Source: Lactifluus volemus (taxonomy: Eukaryota; Basidiomycota; Agaricomycetes; Russulales; Russulaceae). From it: a DNA stretch of 64,000 nt. A model generated the notes under the pieces. The model was given only the letters and a program-made list of their open reading frames with translations. It made no database searches and was not told where the DNA came from. The position numbers were made by a program, and so were the translations under genes. Location of the stretch: NCBI GenBank assembly GCA_022376515.1, contig WTXI01000004.1, forward strand, positions 1,572,577 through 1,636,576. Reading direction: 5' to 3'. This document shows, one piece after another, positions 24,067-36,859 of this stretch (position 1 is its first letter; each line of letters begins with the position of its first letter).

Positions 24067-24534
24067 ATTCTCGTTAAACTCAGGGTAAGTCCCGAAATCA
24101 GAAGACCGCCTCTAGATATTAGGCTTGGTCATCAGCTCTCACCTGTTTTATTTGCACTTTAACACCCAAGTAGATGGACTTGTTGATTCACATGTCCCCG
24201 CATATCTACCAACTAAGATAGTTGTCTTTGAGCCCAAAGGATCTTCATCAGTTAACGATATTTCGCGTGCTTGGGCAAGGGCCACGGTGCGACTTGGCTC
24301 CGACTCGAAATCGAGCGCTGTGTTCATAATGACATTTTCCGCTACGAGTGAGTCCTTGGCTGCGGCGTGCCTTTGGGAGAAATATACTCCCGGAAACAGG
24401 TATGGAAGCATACGCTCATGACGGAAGTGTGAAAACGACAACTTTTTGGGCGTAAATTGTAACTAATTGCAGTAAAGCCGCTGATCGCGTTACTAAGTTA
24501 TGGCTATGAGATACCCGCGGCCCCCGGAGGCTCC

Positions 24535-25076
24535 ATGAGCGGCAGCACGGTAGGTGGATACGTGCTGCGGATATATAATGTAACTTAGTGTATCCAGTGG
24601 CCTCCAGCCAAGTTGCGGTATGGTTATCATTGTCACCACCTTCATCGCTGCTCGTTACATCCGCAAGCGTGTCAAACAGCGTCGCATGCGTAAACGGGTG
24701 GGTAACTCCGAGTCTTATTCTGGACATTACGCGGTGGCTAACCGCAGGGCCTGCGGGGGACTCTCAGGCACTTAAACAAGCCCCGTTGGACTATACCGAC
24801 ATCGACCCGGTGGATGTGACAAACGATAGGACCCTTCCGGACGTACTGGTCATCGCGGCGAGCGATGTCACGTTAGAGCCCGATCCGACACCTCATTTAG
24901 CCGACCCTTCGGAAGACTCGCTTCATCCCACGATTCCTGAGTGTATGTGTGAAACGTTGTTTTAATGAGTGTCCACTTACTTGTTTTACATCAGTTGAGC
25001 CTTCGCCTGAATACGCATACGTCAGTGACAAACCTCCGAGATACAGTGATATTGTTCTCCAAGTACAAAATGCCTG
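24535..25076 (+). CDS. Small single-pass membrane protein with PPxY motif
   Basis: A hydrophobic segment (VIIVTTFIAARYI) is followed by a strongly basic stretch (RKRVKQRRMRKR), an intron of about 46 nt with a GGCTAAC branch site and AACCGCAG end, then an acidic segment (DYTDIDPVDVTND, LEPDPTPHL). A last intron of about 50 nt leads to a short exon containing PPRYSDI and a stop at about 25076. PPxY motifs recruit Nedd4/Rsp5-type ubiquitin ligases, so the protein may be a membrane adaptor; this is inference from one motif. The 5' end is uncertain: the hydrophobic part starts close to the first in-frame ATG (24619), and an upstream short exon may be missing. Confidence 0.45.
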
Positions 25077-26301
25077 ACGTTATGAGATTTCCGGCCAGGC
25101 CATACATCCAGTAATATACACCATGTTTTGTTTTTATGTTTTCGTTTCCTCCCAAAAATAAGAGTATCAAGGGTTACCATAGCTGTCACGTGGTCATCAC
25201 GTGTATTGGGCCTGTGGCCCAGCTGACAGAGGACAGGCAATGCACTCCACGTCATCTAGTTGCGGTTCAATTGCACTGGATCACTGTCATGCGTGCAGTG
25301 TAACTCTTCCAAGTCTGAAGTGTGATTGACCATTCGGGTTTTTCATCTCCGAGCTTCAAATCCGGTGACAAGATGCTTCGCGGCATGCGCCAAGTGAATT
25401 CAAAGATGCCATCACATCTGAATGTATGCGTATCATACACGATGCGCCCTGTGTTTTTTGACAGTAGGTTCTGTGGGAATAACAAGTGCAGACTCAGAGC
25501 TTTCTATATACAGTATGTTTGCCAAACCGCTCTGCATCCGTATATTCAATCCCACTACTCAGGTCACCGCATTTATACGTTTGTTTTCGAAAATGCCCCC
25601 TGGCTGGCGGCCCTAAAAGCGCAGTGATACGGTCATCAACAATAGGAGCATCGCAACTCAGCGTACTTATCGCAATTTCGATCGCATGGCCAACGCGGGT
25701 TAAACGTGGTTAGGACCATGCGTCATGCGCCGTGCATGCTCCGCCGAGTGAACGATGAAGAGGATACTGCGTGAAGGAAGCCTGAAAAATTGCGACACCA
25801 CAAGGGTGCGTAATGGTAGTGTAACAATTTATCACAGCTCACGTCCCAGACGCTCAAGGCTCCAAAGTTTGCGGCTGGCCCTGCGATAACACGATGACTG
25901 CCACTATGTACTTTATCCACCACCCTTCCTCCCGTGCCAGCATGTATTCAGCGCTGTGCATTGCCTTGGCAATGGCATCCGAGATACTAAACATGCGGAT
26001 CAGGCAGTAAGCTGCGACCAATACGACACGCGACAGCCTCGTGTTGAAATGTCGGGCTACGTCTACCACCCCATTATCACTAATCACAACCTTCGACCCA
26101 CAACATGAACGACATGCTGCCTCCACCCGGCGTCCCTCTCCACAAACAAGCGGCCGGCTCGCAGCCAGGAGGTGCACGCAAGCGCCGGTCACCCTAGCAC
26201 AAAAGCATCGTTCGCACCCTTTTGACAGGCCCCTCCCCACTCCCTCACCCCTTCACTACTACTACTACTACTACCACTACCACTGCCGCCGCTACGACAG
26301 A
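25077..26301. other. Intergenic with a possible decayed exon pair on the minus strand
   Basis: On the minus strand, about 25700-25510 and 25485-25267 read as protein-like frames (GPPARGHFRKQTYKCGD..., then RIVYDTHTFRCDGIFEFTW, LSPDLKLGDEKPEWSITLQ) without an ATG or a clear splice between them. They look like the remains of a gene I cannot name. A CTA/CCA trinucleotide run at 26253-26285 precedes the next gene. Confidence 0.3.
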
Positions 26302-28476
26302 ATGGGTAACGTACCAAGCTCCCCCCGTGGCTCAACACCTCCATCATCGCCGTACCAATCACCGCGTGTGCCCCCACGGGTCCACTCTCCACCGCCGCGC
26401 GATGCACTTGCGCTTATGCGGGGACAGTCACTCACGTCTATGGCCACACCCGTCGCAGCAACTACACACTCCTCTCATGTACAGTCCTCATCGAAGCCAC
26501 AGAACATCGAGCCATCAACCCCCAAGCAAGGGCGGCCGGTTCAGAGGGACCAGCCGGCGGAACAGGACGCTGGCGAGGCCATGCCTGGTGAACTCGAAGA
26601 GTCACCACAGGAGAATACTCAGCGCACGGACTGGTCTGCTGCTCGAGTAGCCATGGAACGTGCTATCGGCACTCTTCGCCACCGCGCGGAGGAGCTTGCG
26701 AGGGAGACTTTGGAAAGACGGCGCGAGCAGCGTGCGATTGAGGAGGAAGAGGCACGGGTCCTCCACGAACGCAAAATGACCATATATGAAGACGCCGAGC
26801 CTGGGCCCTTGGACGAGTTGCGCTACCCGCCGGGATTGGAGCGCCGAGCGAGCGAGAACGAGGCCTCCGCACTTTCTCCTTCTCATTCTTCGGCGCCAAC
26901 GACAGAAACTCTTGTGGAGGAGCCGGAGCAGGAATCTGAAAAGCCGGAAGTGGCGAAACTTTCCGATAAAGTCACCGAGAAGCAGGTGACAGATCCCGTT
27001 CAGGATGTTGCCGACGTTGCCGTCGCCGCACCGGGTGAGCCAGAAGTTGTGGAGAAATCAGCTGCCCTTCCTGAGGTACATGTTGCGGGTCCAGAACACT
27101 CACAAGTCTCCGGTGAAGAGCGTGCGGAGGATGTTTCAAAGAATGACGAAGAAGCCGAAGCTCTTCCTCAAGAGGCCATTTCGATTGTCCAGGAAACCTT
27201 CGTTGTCACCGAGGAGCAACACCCACTTGACCAAGTACACATCGTTCATCCACATCGCCTTTCCAGTGTGCCAGAGGAGGCTTCCGACACGCAGTCCGAG
27301 CGTCTTTCCTCGTCCATCGAGTTCCCGCGCCCCAACACACCACACCCTACCATTGACGATAATCGTGTGGCTTCGCCTGTCCCATTCCCAGTGACCGGTG
27401 AGCATGAGGATCAAGGGTACGGCACCCAAGAAGACGAGGACCGCACCACAAAGGCCTCGCCCCGTGTCCAGGGTAAGCACGTGCACTGGGGAAGTGTGGA
27501 GGCACAGCCAGCCTACGCCTCCGCGCCTGACGAAGAAGACCACGTTGAGGAACACTCCCCGCCGTTTTCCCGGCTGCTCCTCCCCCCACCGCCACCTCCG
27601 CCGCCAGCGGTGCCAGCACCAGCAACGGAACCACAGCGGGAAGCACGTGCAGAACGCGCCACCAGGCTTCCGGTACGCCGGACCGTCCGCCCCCGGCTGC
27701 CGTCCAGAAGTCAGCGCGGAAGTTTGAGCCAGGCCTTTACACTGCAACGGACGTCCGCTGGGGCATGGCACTCGATTTATCTAGCGCGGACAATCGATCG
27801 CTGATCGCATTTGGATTGCATGGGTGGGAGAACCAACAGGTGAGCGATCCCAACTTTGCCGACACGTAAGGTGATTTATGATCGTTGCTCATGCGTGTGT
27901 CGCTACCCTAGTGGGAGTTTAATCCTTGCGGCGCCGGCTTCATTATCAAGAGTGTCAGCAACGGCTCGTACCTCACAGTCGAGGAGCTGGTGGGACTTCA
28001 CACAGAAGCAACGCCGAAGTCGTAACGGGGACCTTCCCCTTGTGTTGGGAAATGGAGGTTATGGACAACGGGAGCGCTGAGGACGATGAGAATGTTGACG
28101 GTGGAGACGTGTACACGCGGTGCGTGCCGGTCGCAATGTCGTGTGCCGCGCGAGCGCTCATATTTCTCTCTTCATCAAAATTTAAGCATCCGGCTGCCTC
28201 GTACCGAGATGTTCATTGGCCTTAGGGGAGGCTACGCCGGAGCGCAGGTAAGTGTCACCACGTCACCACGACCCCCTTCTCTGAAAAGAAAACAACCCAC
28301 AGCTGTTCCTCACGAAGGACGCTCCAAACACGAGCACCTATTGGCGACTCCGCGCGCCTCGGCGCGAGCAGGTCGTCAAGAACCCGCCGATCTCGACCAC
28401 CGAGGCCGTTCGGAACGGCGGGATGACGACTTTGATAACGACGACGAGCGTGACGACGACGACGACAGAACCGTGA
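26302..28476 (+). CDS. Disordered, probably N-myristoylated protein ending in an R-type lectin (beta-trefoil) domain
   Basis: The ATG at 26302 gives MGNVPSSPRG, which fits an N-myristoylation signal (Gly2, Ser6). About 450 residues of Ser/Pro/Glu-rich disordered sequence follow, with a charged helix (RHRAEELARETLERRREQ) and a PPPPPPPP run. A frame change near 27610-27700, most simply a short intron ending CCGTCCAG at 27701, leads to a ricin-B-like domain: FEPGLYTATDVRWGMALDLS, GLHGWENQQ, intron, WEFNPCGAGFIIKSVSNGSY, a further segment around TFPLCWEMEV, then two introns and a last exon (LFLTKDAPNTSTYWRL) ending in a Thr-rich tail. A one-base frame disagreement remains near 28000. Such domains usually bind glycans; no enzymatic chain is present. 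Confidence 0.55.
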
Positions 28477-29032
28477 CACGGATCGTTACGGGCGATGTAT
28501 GATCATGATCAAGATGAGGTTGAGGATGAGGATGAGAAAGCCGCTTTGGACGGCCAACGATTACAGCGACGAGACATATAAACAGATACGACCTTGGCAC
28601 GCCATATATACAACGTACTCGATTCAGTTTTCATGCACCCGTATACTTTAATATGTTTGTTTTTTTCTTTCGAAACAGTCTTACTCGAAAATGATATTGG
28701 TACCAGTTCATTGATTAGGTTTTGTTGAGCCCGGGGACTTCTGACCTCACCGCAATACATTTCAATGAATTGCGTGTGTAGACGTCTACTAGGCAAGAGA
28801 CTATGTGGCTTTGGGTTCATGTCGGTACAGCAGAATAAATGCTAGGATGAGTAACAAAGCTACTTTGCGCTATAGCTAACGTTGTTCACTCGGGCCTGCA
28901 CATGGCCATGGAAGCGGATTTCTACTTGCAGATAGCATGCGAATTGCCCTCTAGGGAATACAAAGTAAGGTCTCGCCGGAACTTACGCATTCCCGGTCCA
29001 ATGTTATCAGATAAGGTCTTCTGAGTGCTATG
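28477..29032. other. Intergenic between converging lectin genes
   Basis: This is the shared 3' region of the two lectin genes. I see A/T-rich stretches and no additional gene. Confidence 0.5.
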
Positions 29033-29850
29033 TTAAAGGCTTAGATGGCTGCAACGCTTATCGCTCTTGGTGGTCTTATGGAGGCAGACGGGCGAAGACA
29101 GGGTGAATGCCGTTGAGCATGTAGCGTGAACATTACCGTTGGGGTGTGCCATGGCAATTCGCTCCGTCCTCGTTTGGAGAGATATCCTGAATCGAGATCC
29201 CATCACTACGTGGCCCAAGTAAAAATACAATCCTAGTAAAGGTTTTAAGATACTTGGGAGAAAAGGGTCGGAAAATCTCTCGAACATAAAGCTAACCAAG
29301 TACGACTCACCCTCTTCGAACCTCCAAAACTGATTGTTTCCGTTATTAAACTCCCACAATAACAGCTGTGTTCCAATGGTCTTGTTCCCACTTGGCCAGT
29401 CGAGGACGAAAGATGTGCCAACAAACTTGATGCTATGCAGTACGGAAGTTAGGAGTGATTGAAGAGGAGAGTTCCTAGTGAAACAGACCTCGTCTTTGTG
29501 CGGTCCACGGTATCTGGATAGACGAGGGCCAAAAGGTGAGGATTATCAACGGCAACGATGGGCGTTCCAATGCTGGGAGCACCCTCGAATCCAAGATACT
29601 GGCCAGTTTCGACTGATCGAATGGTCCACTGGGATAGGTGGTCCCGCTCCTCTACGATCCACTGAAGCCGCGGCTCACTTTGTTGAACGGATGGGTCGAA
29701 GTATTAAGAAAGTGGGACTGTGCACACCTTCTGGTTAACTCCACCATGGGAATTCCAGCCGATGATGGACTTGCCATCAGTGCCGGAAAGATCAACCACA
29801 AAGCCAGATTCTATGTTTGTGATTTTATAATGTTTGCCTGACTTGATCAT
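29033..29850 (-). CDS. R-type (ricin B-like) lectin
   Basis: Four exons on the minus strand start at an ATG at 29850. Exon 1 reads SGKHYKITNIESGFVVDLSG and ends GGVNQK. After a 66-nt intron comes WTIRSVETGQYLGFEG and a Val/Asp-rich turn region; after an intron with a CTAAC branch site come FVGTSFVLDWPSG, LLLWEFNNGNNQFWRF and a last exon of uncertain frame ending at 29033. The three repeats, each with a Q-x-W-like element (QWTI, NQFW), are the beta-trefoil pattern of fungal R-type lectins such as those known from Rhizoctonia and Marasmius. It has no signal peptide, as is usual for cytosolic fungal defence or storage lectins. It converges on the lectin-domain gene at 26302-28476. Confidence 0.7.
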
Positions 29851-32800
29851 GACGGTCCGGAGATAATAGCCGAGATGATAACAACTTAGCATCCCAAAAA
29901 TTCGAAGGTTAACAAACACGCCGTGAAGGTTTTTTCCGACAAATTATTCCTGCGTGCCTCAGAGCTTGTCGTGAAATGTTTTGTGACAACACTAAAAGAT
30001 GCTGTATCGATCATATATTACACAGCTGAGATCACGATGATATGCGCATGTCGGAGTAGTACACTAGCTTTCTCGGAAAGAGCATCGCTCCCCTCATGTT
30101 CTAGTCGCACGTGCTCAAATAACAGTGTTGAGGGTGCGTGTACCTGTAAAGTGATCTCACCCACTTAATTAATAATCTTGGCAATCTTCCATCCTTCTGT
30201 CAGCCTCCAGCCATCATTCATACTCGCCTTTTCGTTTCTTCATGCGAGGCAGAATGTCATGGAATACGCCAAGTGAGCGTTATGTCGACCGGTGTCATTA
30301 TCTAAACGCAATAGATTTAGGGTGCAGGAGGTGCCTGGACTTGCAAAAGAGAGATGGTATCAAAGGCGCCTGGAGAAGGCTCTATTGAGACATGAAGGTT
30401 GCAGGAAATAAATCCCTCACCCTAATCATGCGTCGAATAAGGCATGACAACATACATGAGTAGTTACCATCTACGGCCATGCACTCCGAGACGTCGCCTC
30501 AATTCTCATGAAAAAAGCCATGATGATAAAAATCCCTCAGGGAATGACGGTGCAACGCAACGACAAGGCAACAAGCAGCCTGGTTCCGACTCGGAAAGAA
30601 GGCGCACGAAAAGGATAGGTCGGGTGTACCACAACGAACACTTTAGATTGTCAGATAAGCAACGGAAGGGCAGAACACGGACAGTATGTAGTAGAGGGTG
30701 TTCGAGACATGGAGGAGGATGAGAATGGGGGTGGGAAAAAAAAAGGGGCGTCATTATTCCAGTCACCAAATCCAGTGCCGGAAAAGAGGGGCTGAAGGAG
30801 GGCAGGGTATCGGAAGCCAGTGGCCCAGCGTGAATGCGATCATAAAACATTGAGAAGAAAAAAGCGGGTGAAACCGGAGGAAAGAGTAGCTACCGCAAGC
30901 GTGAACAAACACCGGTGTCTTCGCTTACGGGACTAGTCGACGTGCCTTGCCTCCTTTATCTTCACTACAATACTTATCTCCCAAAAGTCGTGTCAGTAGA
31001 GCACCACGCTTGCAGCACAAGGATAACTACCGTGTGGCCTGAACACGTGCCAGTGGGTCTGCCCCAATTTGCCTTTTGCCAATGTGACCGTCCTACTAAC
31101 GCGTGATTCTCCGTTATTGTTTCGCAGGTACAGTAACTTGGCTCCTGTGGGGCAGGGGTCACCCACCGGATCTTCAATTTGTCGCCACCGCCGCCTAGTG
31201 GTGATAATCAGAGCTTTCCGCCAGACAACCAACATGATATCGACGCAAATTACATATGTCGCCCATCACGCTCAACTCTTTTTCTGCTTGGTTGTAGTTT
31301 CCTCGGATCATTCATCTTCGGCAGTTTGAGCCTCCAGCTGAGCGTAAAGACACCCGTCTTCATCACGAAGGCTGTGGCGTTTTGCTCCGACCCGGCAAGT
31401 ACTGTATTGGCGCTATGCACGGTCCTTATGCGTTGTAGAGGCAGTGTTCAAACTTAAAGGCACCCACCTAATCTGCCCACGTTCCACTTCCGTCACGATG
31501 GTTGGCTGGCGGCTCTAATTCGATGACCAGAAGGCCCTTCGCATCACGGCAACGTTGATATCGACGTCCCTGTGGCCTGAATTATTAGCCAACACCATTG
31601 CCTCATCGCCCTTGTTCGTTTGCTATCGGCTCACCTAGTGCGTTAGACTAATGAACCCTATTGGTACGTACCTTCTCAGCCAAGGAGCTTGTCTAATGCT
31701 TTGGTATCGTCGCTGGGTATCGTTGCTAATATCCTGGTCTCCGTCAAAGTTCTGTGGCTTGGCGAGCATCCCATATTGCCACCCACAGAAGGTCGTCGTC
31801 TCCGATTTTTCCGCTAAGCGAGAAAAATCTTTGTATACGCTTCACCAGGGTTTCCCGTCTTTCAATTCACCATACTCCCTCAATTGGATGTGTTACTCTC
31901 CTAGCCTATCATGCGTCCGGCCCTCACGTGATCCACTAAATCATCATGCGCATGACGGCATTTTTTTTTTGGCTTTTATGGGAAAGCCTGTCGTGGAGAC
32001 AGAACCTTTGCACGCTGGACCAGTCGCGCAAAGAGTCCGCTACGAGGAAATCCCGGCGTAACTTATCGAGAGGGTTCTTCATGATATTCACAGTTGGTTA
32101 TGCACTGTCGGACTACTGGTAGACTGTATCCAAAGCGTGCTAGAATTCATTGCGCGGGGTCGTACAGCCCACCATCTTTGTGTTCTGCCCTCGCTTGTAT
32201 GGCGTGGCTGAGATATGTATCAGAGGGAGCCCAGTCTTATGCGGTAGCTCCGCGAAAGTTTTGAACGTTAGAGAAGGTGGTGTACTAAAAGGTTATCTGC
32301 GATTCGGTCCAAAATTGCCATTTTGGAATGAATGACTCTGCACCATCTTTCAACCAGTCCATTGGTATTTCTAGTTGTTGTCTGTGGTGTGGCCACAGCT
32401 GACATAGTTGATACCAAGTTGTGACCGCATGTTAAGTTCAGAGCCATTTGTCTAGTTACAGTATAACCCGTGGCCTCAGAGGCTTCACCCGCACGTACCT
32501 CGATTACATAATACCCAACCTTGCGTGAACCCCAGCGTAGATAGCTCACCCGCTCACTCATCCTACTCAATATTCCATCAACGCACATCCACTGAGCGAA
32601 CACCCAATACTACCTATATGACACACCTCAGGCTCTGGCAAACCCCGAGATCGAATGTGACTCGATGACGTAGTGCATATGTCGCTCTTCTATAAAGCAT
32701 TCCACAACCTCGTCCAGGTTGAACGCCTTTTGAACCTCTACAATCATGAGCGAACCGCTGGAAAAAGGACAGGATGTTTCGTGCGTGCTCGCTTGTATTT

Positions 32801-34249
32801 TCTCAGTGCTCTACAGACTGACTTGAGCGTTGAACAGATGGAAGTGGGGTAGTAGTAACGTCACGGGAAAAGTTGACGAAGTGGTTACTGAGGGACAAGC
32901 CCAAGTCCAGAGCAATAAGGTACCGTACGCATACCCTACCCGTTATTCAACATGTGGATGATGTGGTATGGATGATTAGGGTAACACATCACGCGCAACG
33001 CTCGCGAAGGAGATCCAGCAGTGAGGATTACCCGCAAGGGGGTGCGTGGTCCTTGAGCCCCGTTTTTAAGCGAGAGCTGACTCTGACTTGCGTGTAGAAT
33101 GACGTCGTTAAACTCCCCACGAGTGAATGAAGTGAAGTCGGGGGAACTGGAAGGTTAATCTGAACAGCACATTGTAAACATTGTCCGGGGTCCTGTCCGG
33201 TGCGCAATACCGGTTCAGTATGAGCAATGAAAAGCATGTAGATACGCGGGCTAAAGATCAATCCGGATCCGGAGCTGCTGTAACGACGCATGTGAAGACG
33301 CTAACAGCTGTCAAAAAAGAGTTGTATACTGTAGCACCCGATAATCTAATCTCTCCGGAAGGGACATACTCAATGGCTGTCCAAATGAACGATATCTATC
33401 TCAGGCGGTTTCCACTATCTGGGTAACGAGATTGTCTGTAATAGCATTAGATAAGCCAAATGTGAATGTGTGCTACGTGGCATGATACCAGGAAAGTACG
33501 ATAGACCATGTCCGTGCATGTGGCGGGCTGTCATACAGTACTTATCGCGCTGCCTTTTACGGTTTCTCCTCTTCAATGCAGTTCTTCCAGCCTTCGTGTC
33601 GACCGGCTACAACCACACTAGGTCTAGCAATACTAAAGGTGAGGTGAATAACTTTCAGCTATAGTTGGATTGAGTATACGCCTTATAATTTGTTGTCCTA
33701 GTCGTATCGCTTCGATATGATAGCGGAGTTAATGCCGTACAGCCCGCAGGAGCCACATATACATCAACTTAAGTCACGAGTCATTTATGCTGAGCGCTAA
33801 CCCGGAGCTTCGTTGCAGAGCACAAGATAACTTGACCCGAAGCGATGCTTTGCGTTTATCCGCTGGCCCGTTCCCACCTTGTATACACTGGCCATTTGCG
33901 CATCTACAACGTGCGCAAGAACATTGCAATAATTGGTTGAGTCCACACTGACAAATACACAATTGGACATGAGTAGCGTAGATGTTCTGTTCTCTTCAGG
34001 TCATACGGAAATATGACTCTGCTCAACTGGGACGTGCCCACGCCCCCGGCCCTAACAGATGTTAGTGGTGTCTCGCCATTTTCCCCCTGATTGAGTGCGT
34101 CATCCTAGCATTGGAGCCCGCCCTTGCTCATCTTTGATTAACCTGATGGGATTCTGTTCCTCCCGAACTCTGGCACGTCCTCATGGTAGAGGCGTGGCAT
34201 TCTCATTAAAGGACACTTGAACACAACTCGCTTCTCCACATCCCTAATC
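29851..34249. other. Gene-poor stretch
   Basis: Only short frames occur. A hydrophobic frame at about 31232-31328 was considered and not accepted. There are no repeats of note apart from A/T runs. Confidence 0.45.
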
Positions 34250-35540
34250 ATGTCCCCCATTCAACCACCCCTGTGTGTCAACAATACACACACTCGCCCA
34301 CGTGTAGTTCGCAGTTGCTCCGAGACCCTCTATTACCTTCTCGCAGATGAGGAGGACTCTACGACAAGCAGGAGGGTGGAGAGCGTTGCAAAGTACAAGC
34401 TGCCAACTTATCAAGCTGCGGCAGTTGTGGTAGGGTCATATTTCCCATTCTTCATTCGGACCCCAGACACCCATTGGCTTCCGCTTTTTTTTTTTTTGCT
34501 CCTAGTCCACTGTCCTTGCCGGAGTGGAATCGCAGCTTCTCGTCTTCTTCAAATCTTCTCCAGAGTTTATTCAGGAATCGACTCCAGCCATGCTGCAGTC
34601 TCTCTTCATTCTCACCTACATCTCTCTGATCTTCAGCGTGAGTTCCACGATCAGTTCGCTTGTCCTCATCAAGAATTACGGGAATGTCCCCATGCTCGCT
34701 GCGCGCTTCCGGGAGAAGGCAAAGCGACATCTCATCAACCCAGGTCCGACCCTGCCACCTCTCAGTCAAGATTCAGTCGTGATATCGCGCCCCGGCGGTG
34801 GAGATTGATTGAATGGCACTGTATGTACCTGGACGTCGTTATTCAGACGTAAGGGTCACTAATTCTCCACCACTAGGGTTGTTCACCCTAGTCATGTCCG
34901 TGCTATGTCTCCCATCTCAGATCATCTTGTACATTTGGATGCAAGAGCGAGTTGGCATAAGGGCCATAGTCTCTGTTGCTGGCGTATTCTCAATGCTTCC
35001 GCTACTCCATTTCTTGCCTGTTCGTAAGAAACGTTGGCGAGACCAGGGGAAGCTCGAATTGCCATATGTCCCGCACGCTTTTAATTCGGAGAACAGTGCT
35101 GGTTACACTGTACCTCCTGCTTCTATATCCTCCCCTCCACCAGTATACGCTGCGTGTCCTGCATCTACTAGTAAGTTTGGCTAGATATAACGACTTATAC
35201 CATATTATATCCCTGACGTTCCTCCATATCATCACCCGTTTCAGGCCGAAGACTACGGCTTTCTATCACATTACATACCCATTCCTCACCCACATTATCC
35301 ATCACTGCGGCACTACCATGTGCCTCGGAATCTAATACGATACTATGTACTTTATCGTTGCAGGTTCCGTTCACGTCACAAGTTTTCCCTTATTGTAGCT
35401 CACCACCGCGTTTAACCAATCACGAGAATAGCCCTTCTAGCAGTATCAATACGATGTATAATTTGTATCTTGCTGAGTGGCGTTACACATTACCTAGCAG
35501 ATTTTCCAGATCCCTTGTGCGCCAATGCCAGTGGGCTTAG
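34250..35540 (+). CDS. Four-helix integral membrane protein of an uncharacterised basidiomycete family
   Basis: Exon 1 starts at ATG 34250 (MSPIQPPL) and encodes ETLYYLLADEEDSTTSRRVE and KYKLPTYQAAAVV. A 94-nt intron with a long T run leads to STVLAGVESQLLVFF and the second helix (SLFILTYISLIFSVSSTISSL). Further on, RWRLIEWH joins across an intron beginning GTATGT at 34820 to WLFTLVMSVLCLPSQIILYIW and a fourth helix (IVSVAGVFSMLPLLHF). The tail is Ser/Pro-rich and can be spliced from about 35170 to a stop at 35538-35540. Between helix 2 and RWRLIEWH the reading frame changes; either an intron from about 34685 to 34767 or a single-base break explains it. Function is unknown. Confidence 0.55.
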
Positions 35541-36859
35541 TTTAGCTATCTCGGGAAAGAAGTCAGACTGTGAATAGAGTCACCCTCACTGGCCAGCGTG
35601 CGGGTGGGGGGGAAGGAGCTTCATGAAATCACTGTCACCAGACCTCAGGGTTCGAGTTTCCCTTTTGCTCTCATCATCTGAGTCCCCGTCGTTTGCGAGC
35701 CACTCTATCGTTTCCGCATTGCGGAGTGTCGCCAAAAGTGCGGAGCCGTTCCTCTTTTGGTGGATCTGATAGACGTGACAAGACCTTCCAGATGATACTT
35801 CGGCGCTACCATTCCATTGGCACACGGAAAGCCGTCTGTGTAGTACTACTTATATACAGGTAAATGTAGGGCTACTTGGTTGGTCACCCCAACGAGATTC
35901 ACGTGCCAGTGATCAAGCTGGCTGCATTCATGGCGTACTTACTGGTCATCGGATCGGATTGGAGCAGTCAATCTCCGTGAAACGTGGGCAGATCAGGTGG
36001 GTATGACTGACACTTTCACAATGAGCATAATACGCGAACGAACACTGCGATGGTATGACCGCCGTCACGCGCCCATACTGTAACTGCCGGATCGGAGCAA
36101 AGGCCACAGACAGACTCGGACTTGATGACGACACAGGTCCTTATATGCTTTACACGGGAGATAGACTAACTAAGATGGAAGATCCGAGAGGAATCGTGGC
36201 AGCCACCCAACCCAGCAACAGATGATTTTCAGTGATGGATAATCTGTATCAACGTCAGACTGTTTTCGGAAGGTACTCGGAGGGTGACCTTATGATTCCG
36301 TGAGTGTTGCCGCTTTGGTGACAAATTGAATGACTGCAGTCAGCTGAGCCCTAGCCCCGCCAGAGTTGCTAGAGAAACAATATGAGGAACTACGCGTCAT
36401 GACCCAAAAAAATTCCTGCCGAAATACATTGAAGCAGAGCCACGTGGTCAGGCTTTTCAGCTGGATGAAGTACCATTGCCAGCGGACGAGGATTCTCTGG
36501 TCTAACTGTGGGGATTATCAGATGTCTGGGAGCCGAATTGCCAGTGGTTATGGCAGCTTTGCCATCAGAAAATGGGGGTAAACACCCGTGTGTTAAGTCC
36601 AGCGATGCTGGGAGCAGACGGAACTCAGAAATGATAAGATTGACGCTCGACTGTATGCTAACGCCCACGTTTGTACACAGCTCAATGCCGTCATCATGAT
36701 GAACAGCCACGAGTACTCCAGCCTTCAGCCACATCCTCATAGTTGTTCGACCTCCTCTTTCCATGGTCGGTCCCTTGTCTACCACCCCTCGCCGGTCTAC
36801 GAGGATCCGCAGGCGGGGCACACCGAATCGTGAGTCCCAATTATCGCTCTCCCTGCTCC
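35541..36859. other. Intergenic, no gene supported
   Basis: No protein-like frame was accepted. The last 70 bases (from about 36790) are the 5' flank that is duplicated at 39425-39490. Confidence 0.45.

Noticed and set aside
27136..27771. 211-codon minus-strand frame
   Set aside because: It is antisense to the disordered coding region at 26302-28476; Trp/Gly-rich composition is typical of a shadow frame.
26302..29850. Ricin-type toxin genes
   Set aside because: Only beta-trefoil lectin domains are visible; no enzymatic A-chain is present.
31069..31457. Small hydrophobic membrane peptide
   Set aside because: Two overlapping hydrophobic frames compete and neither has a convincing start or splice.
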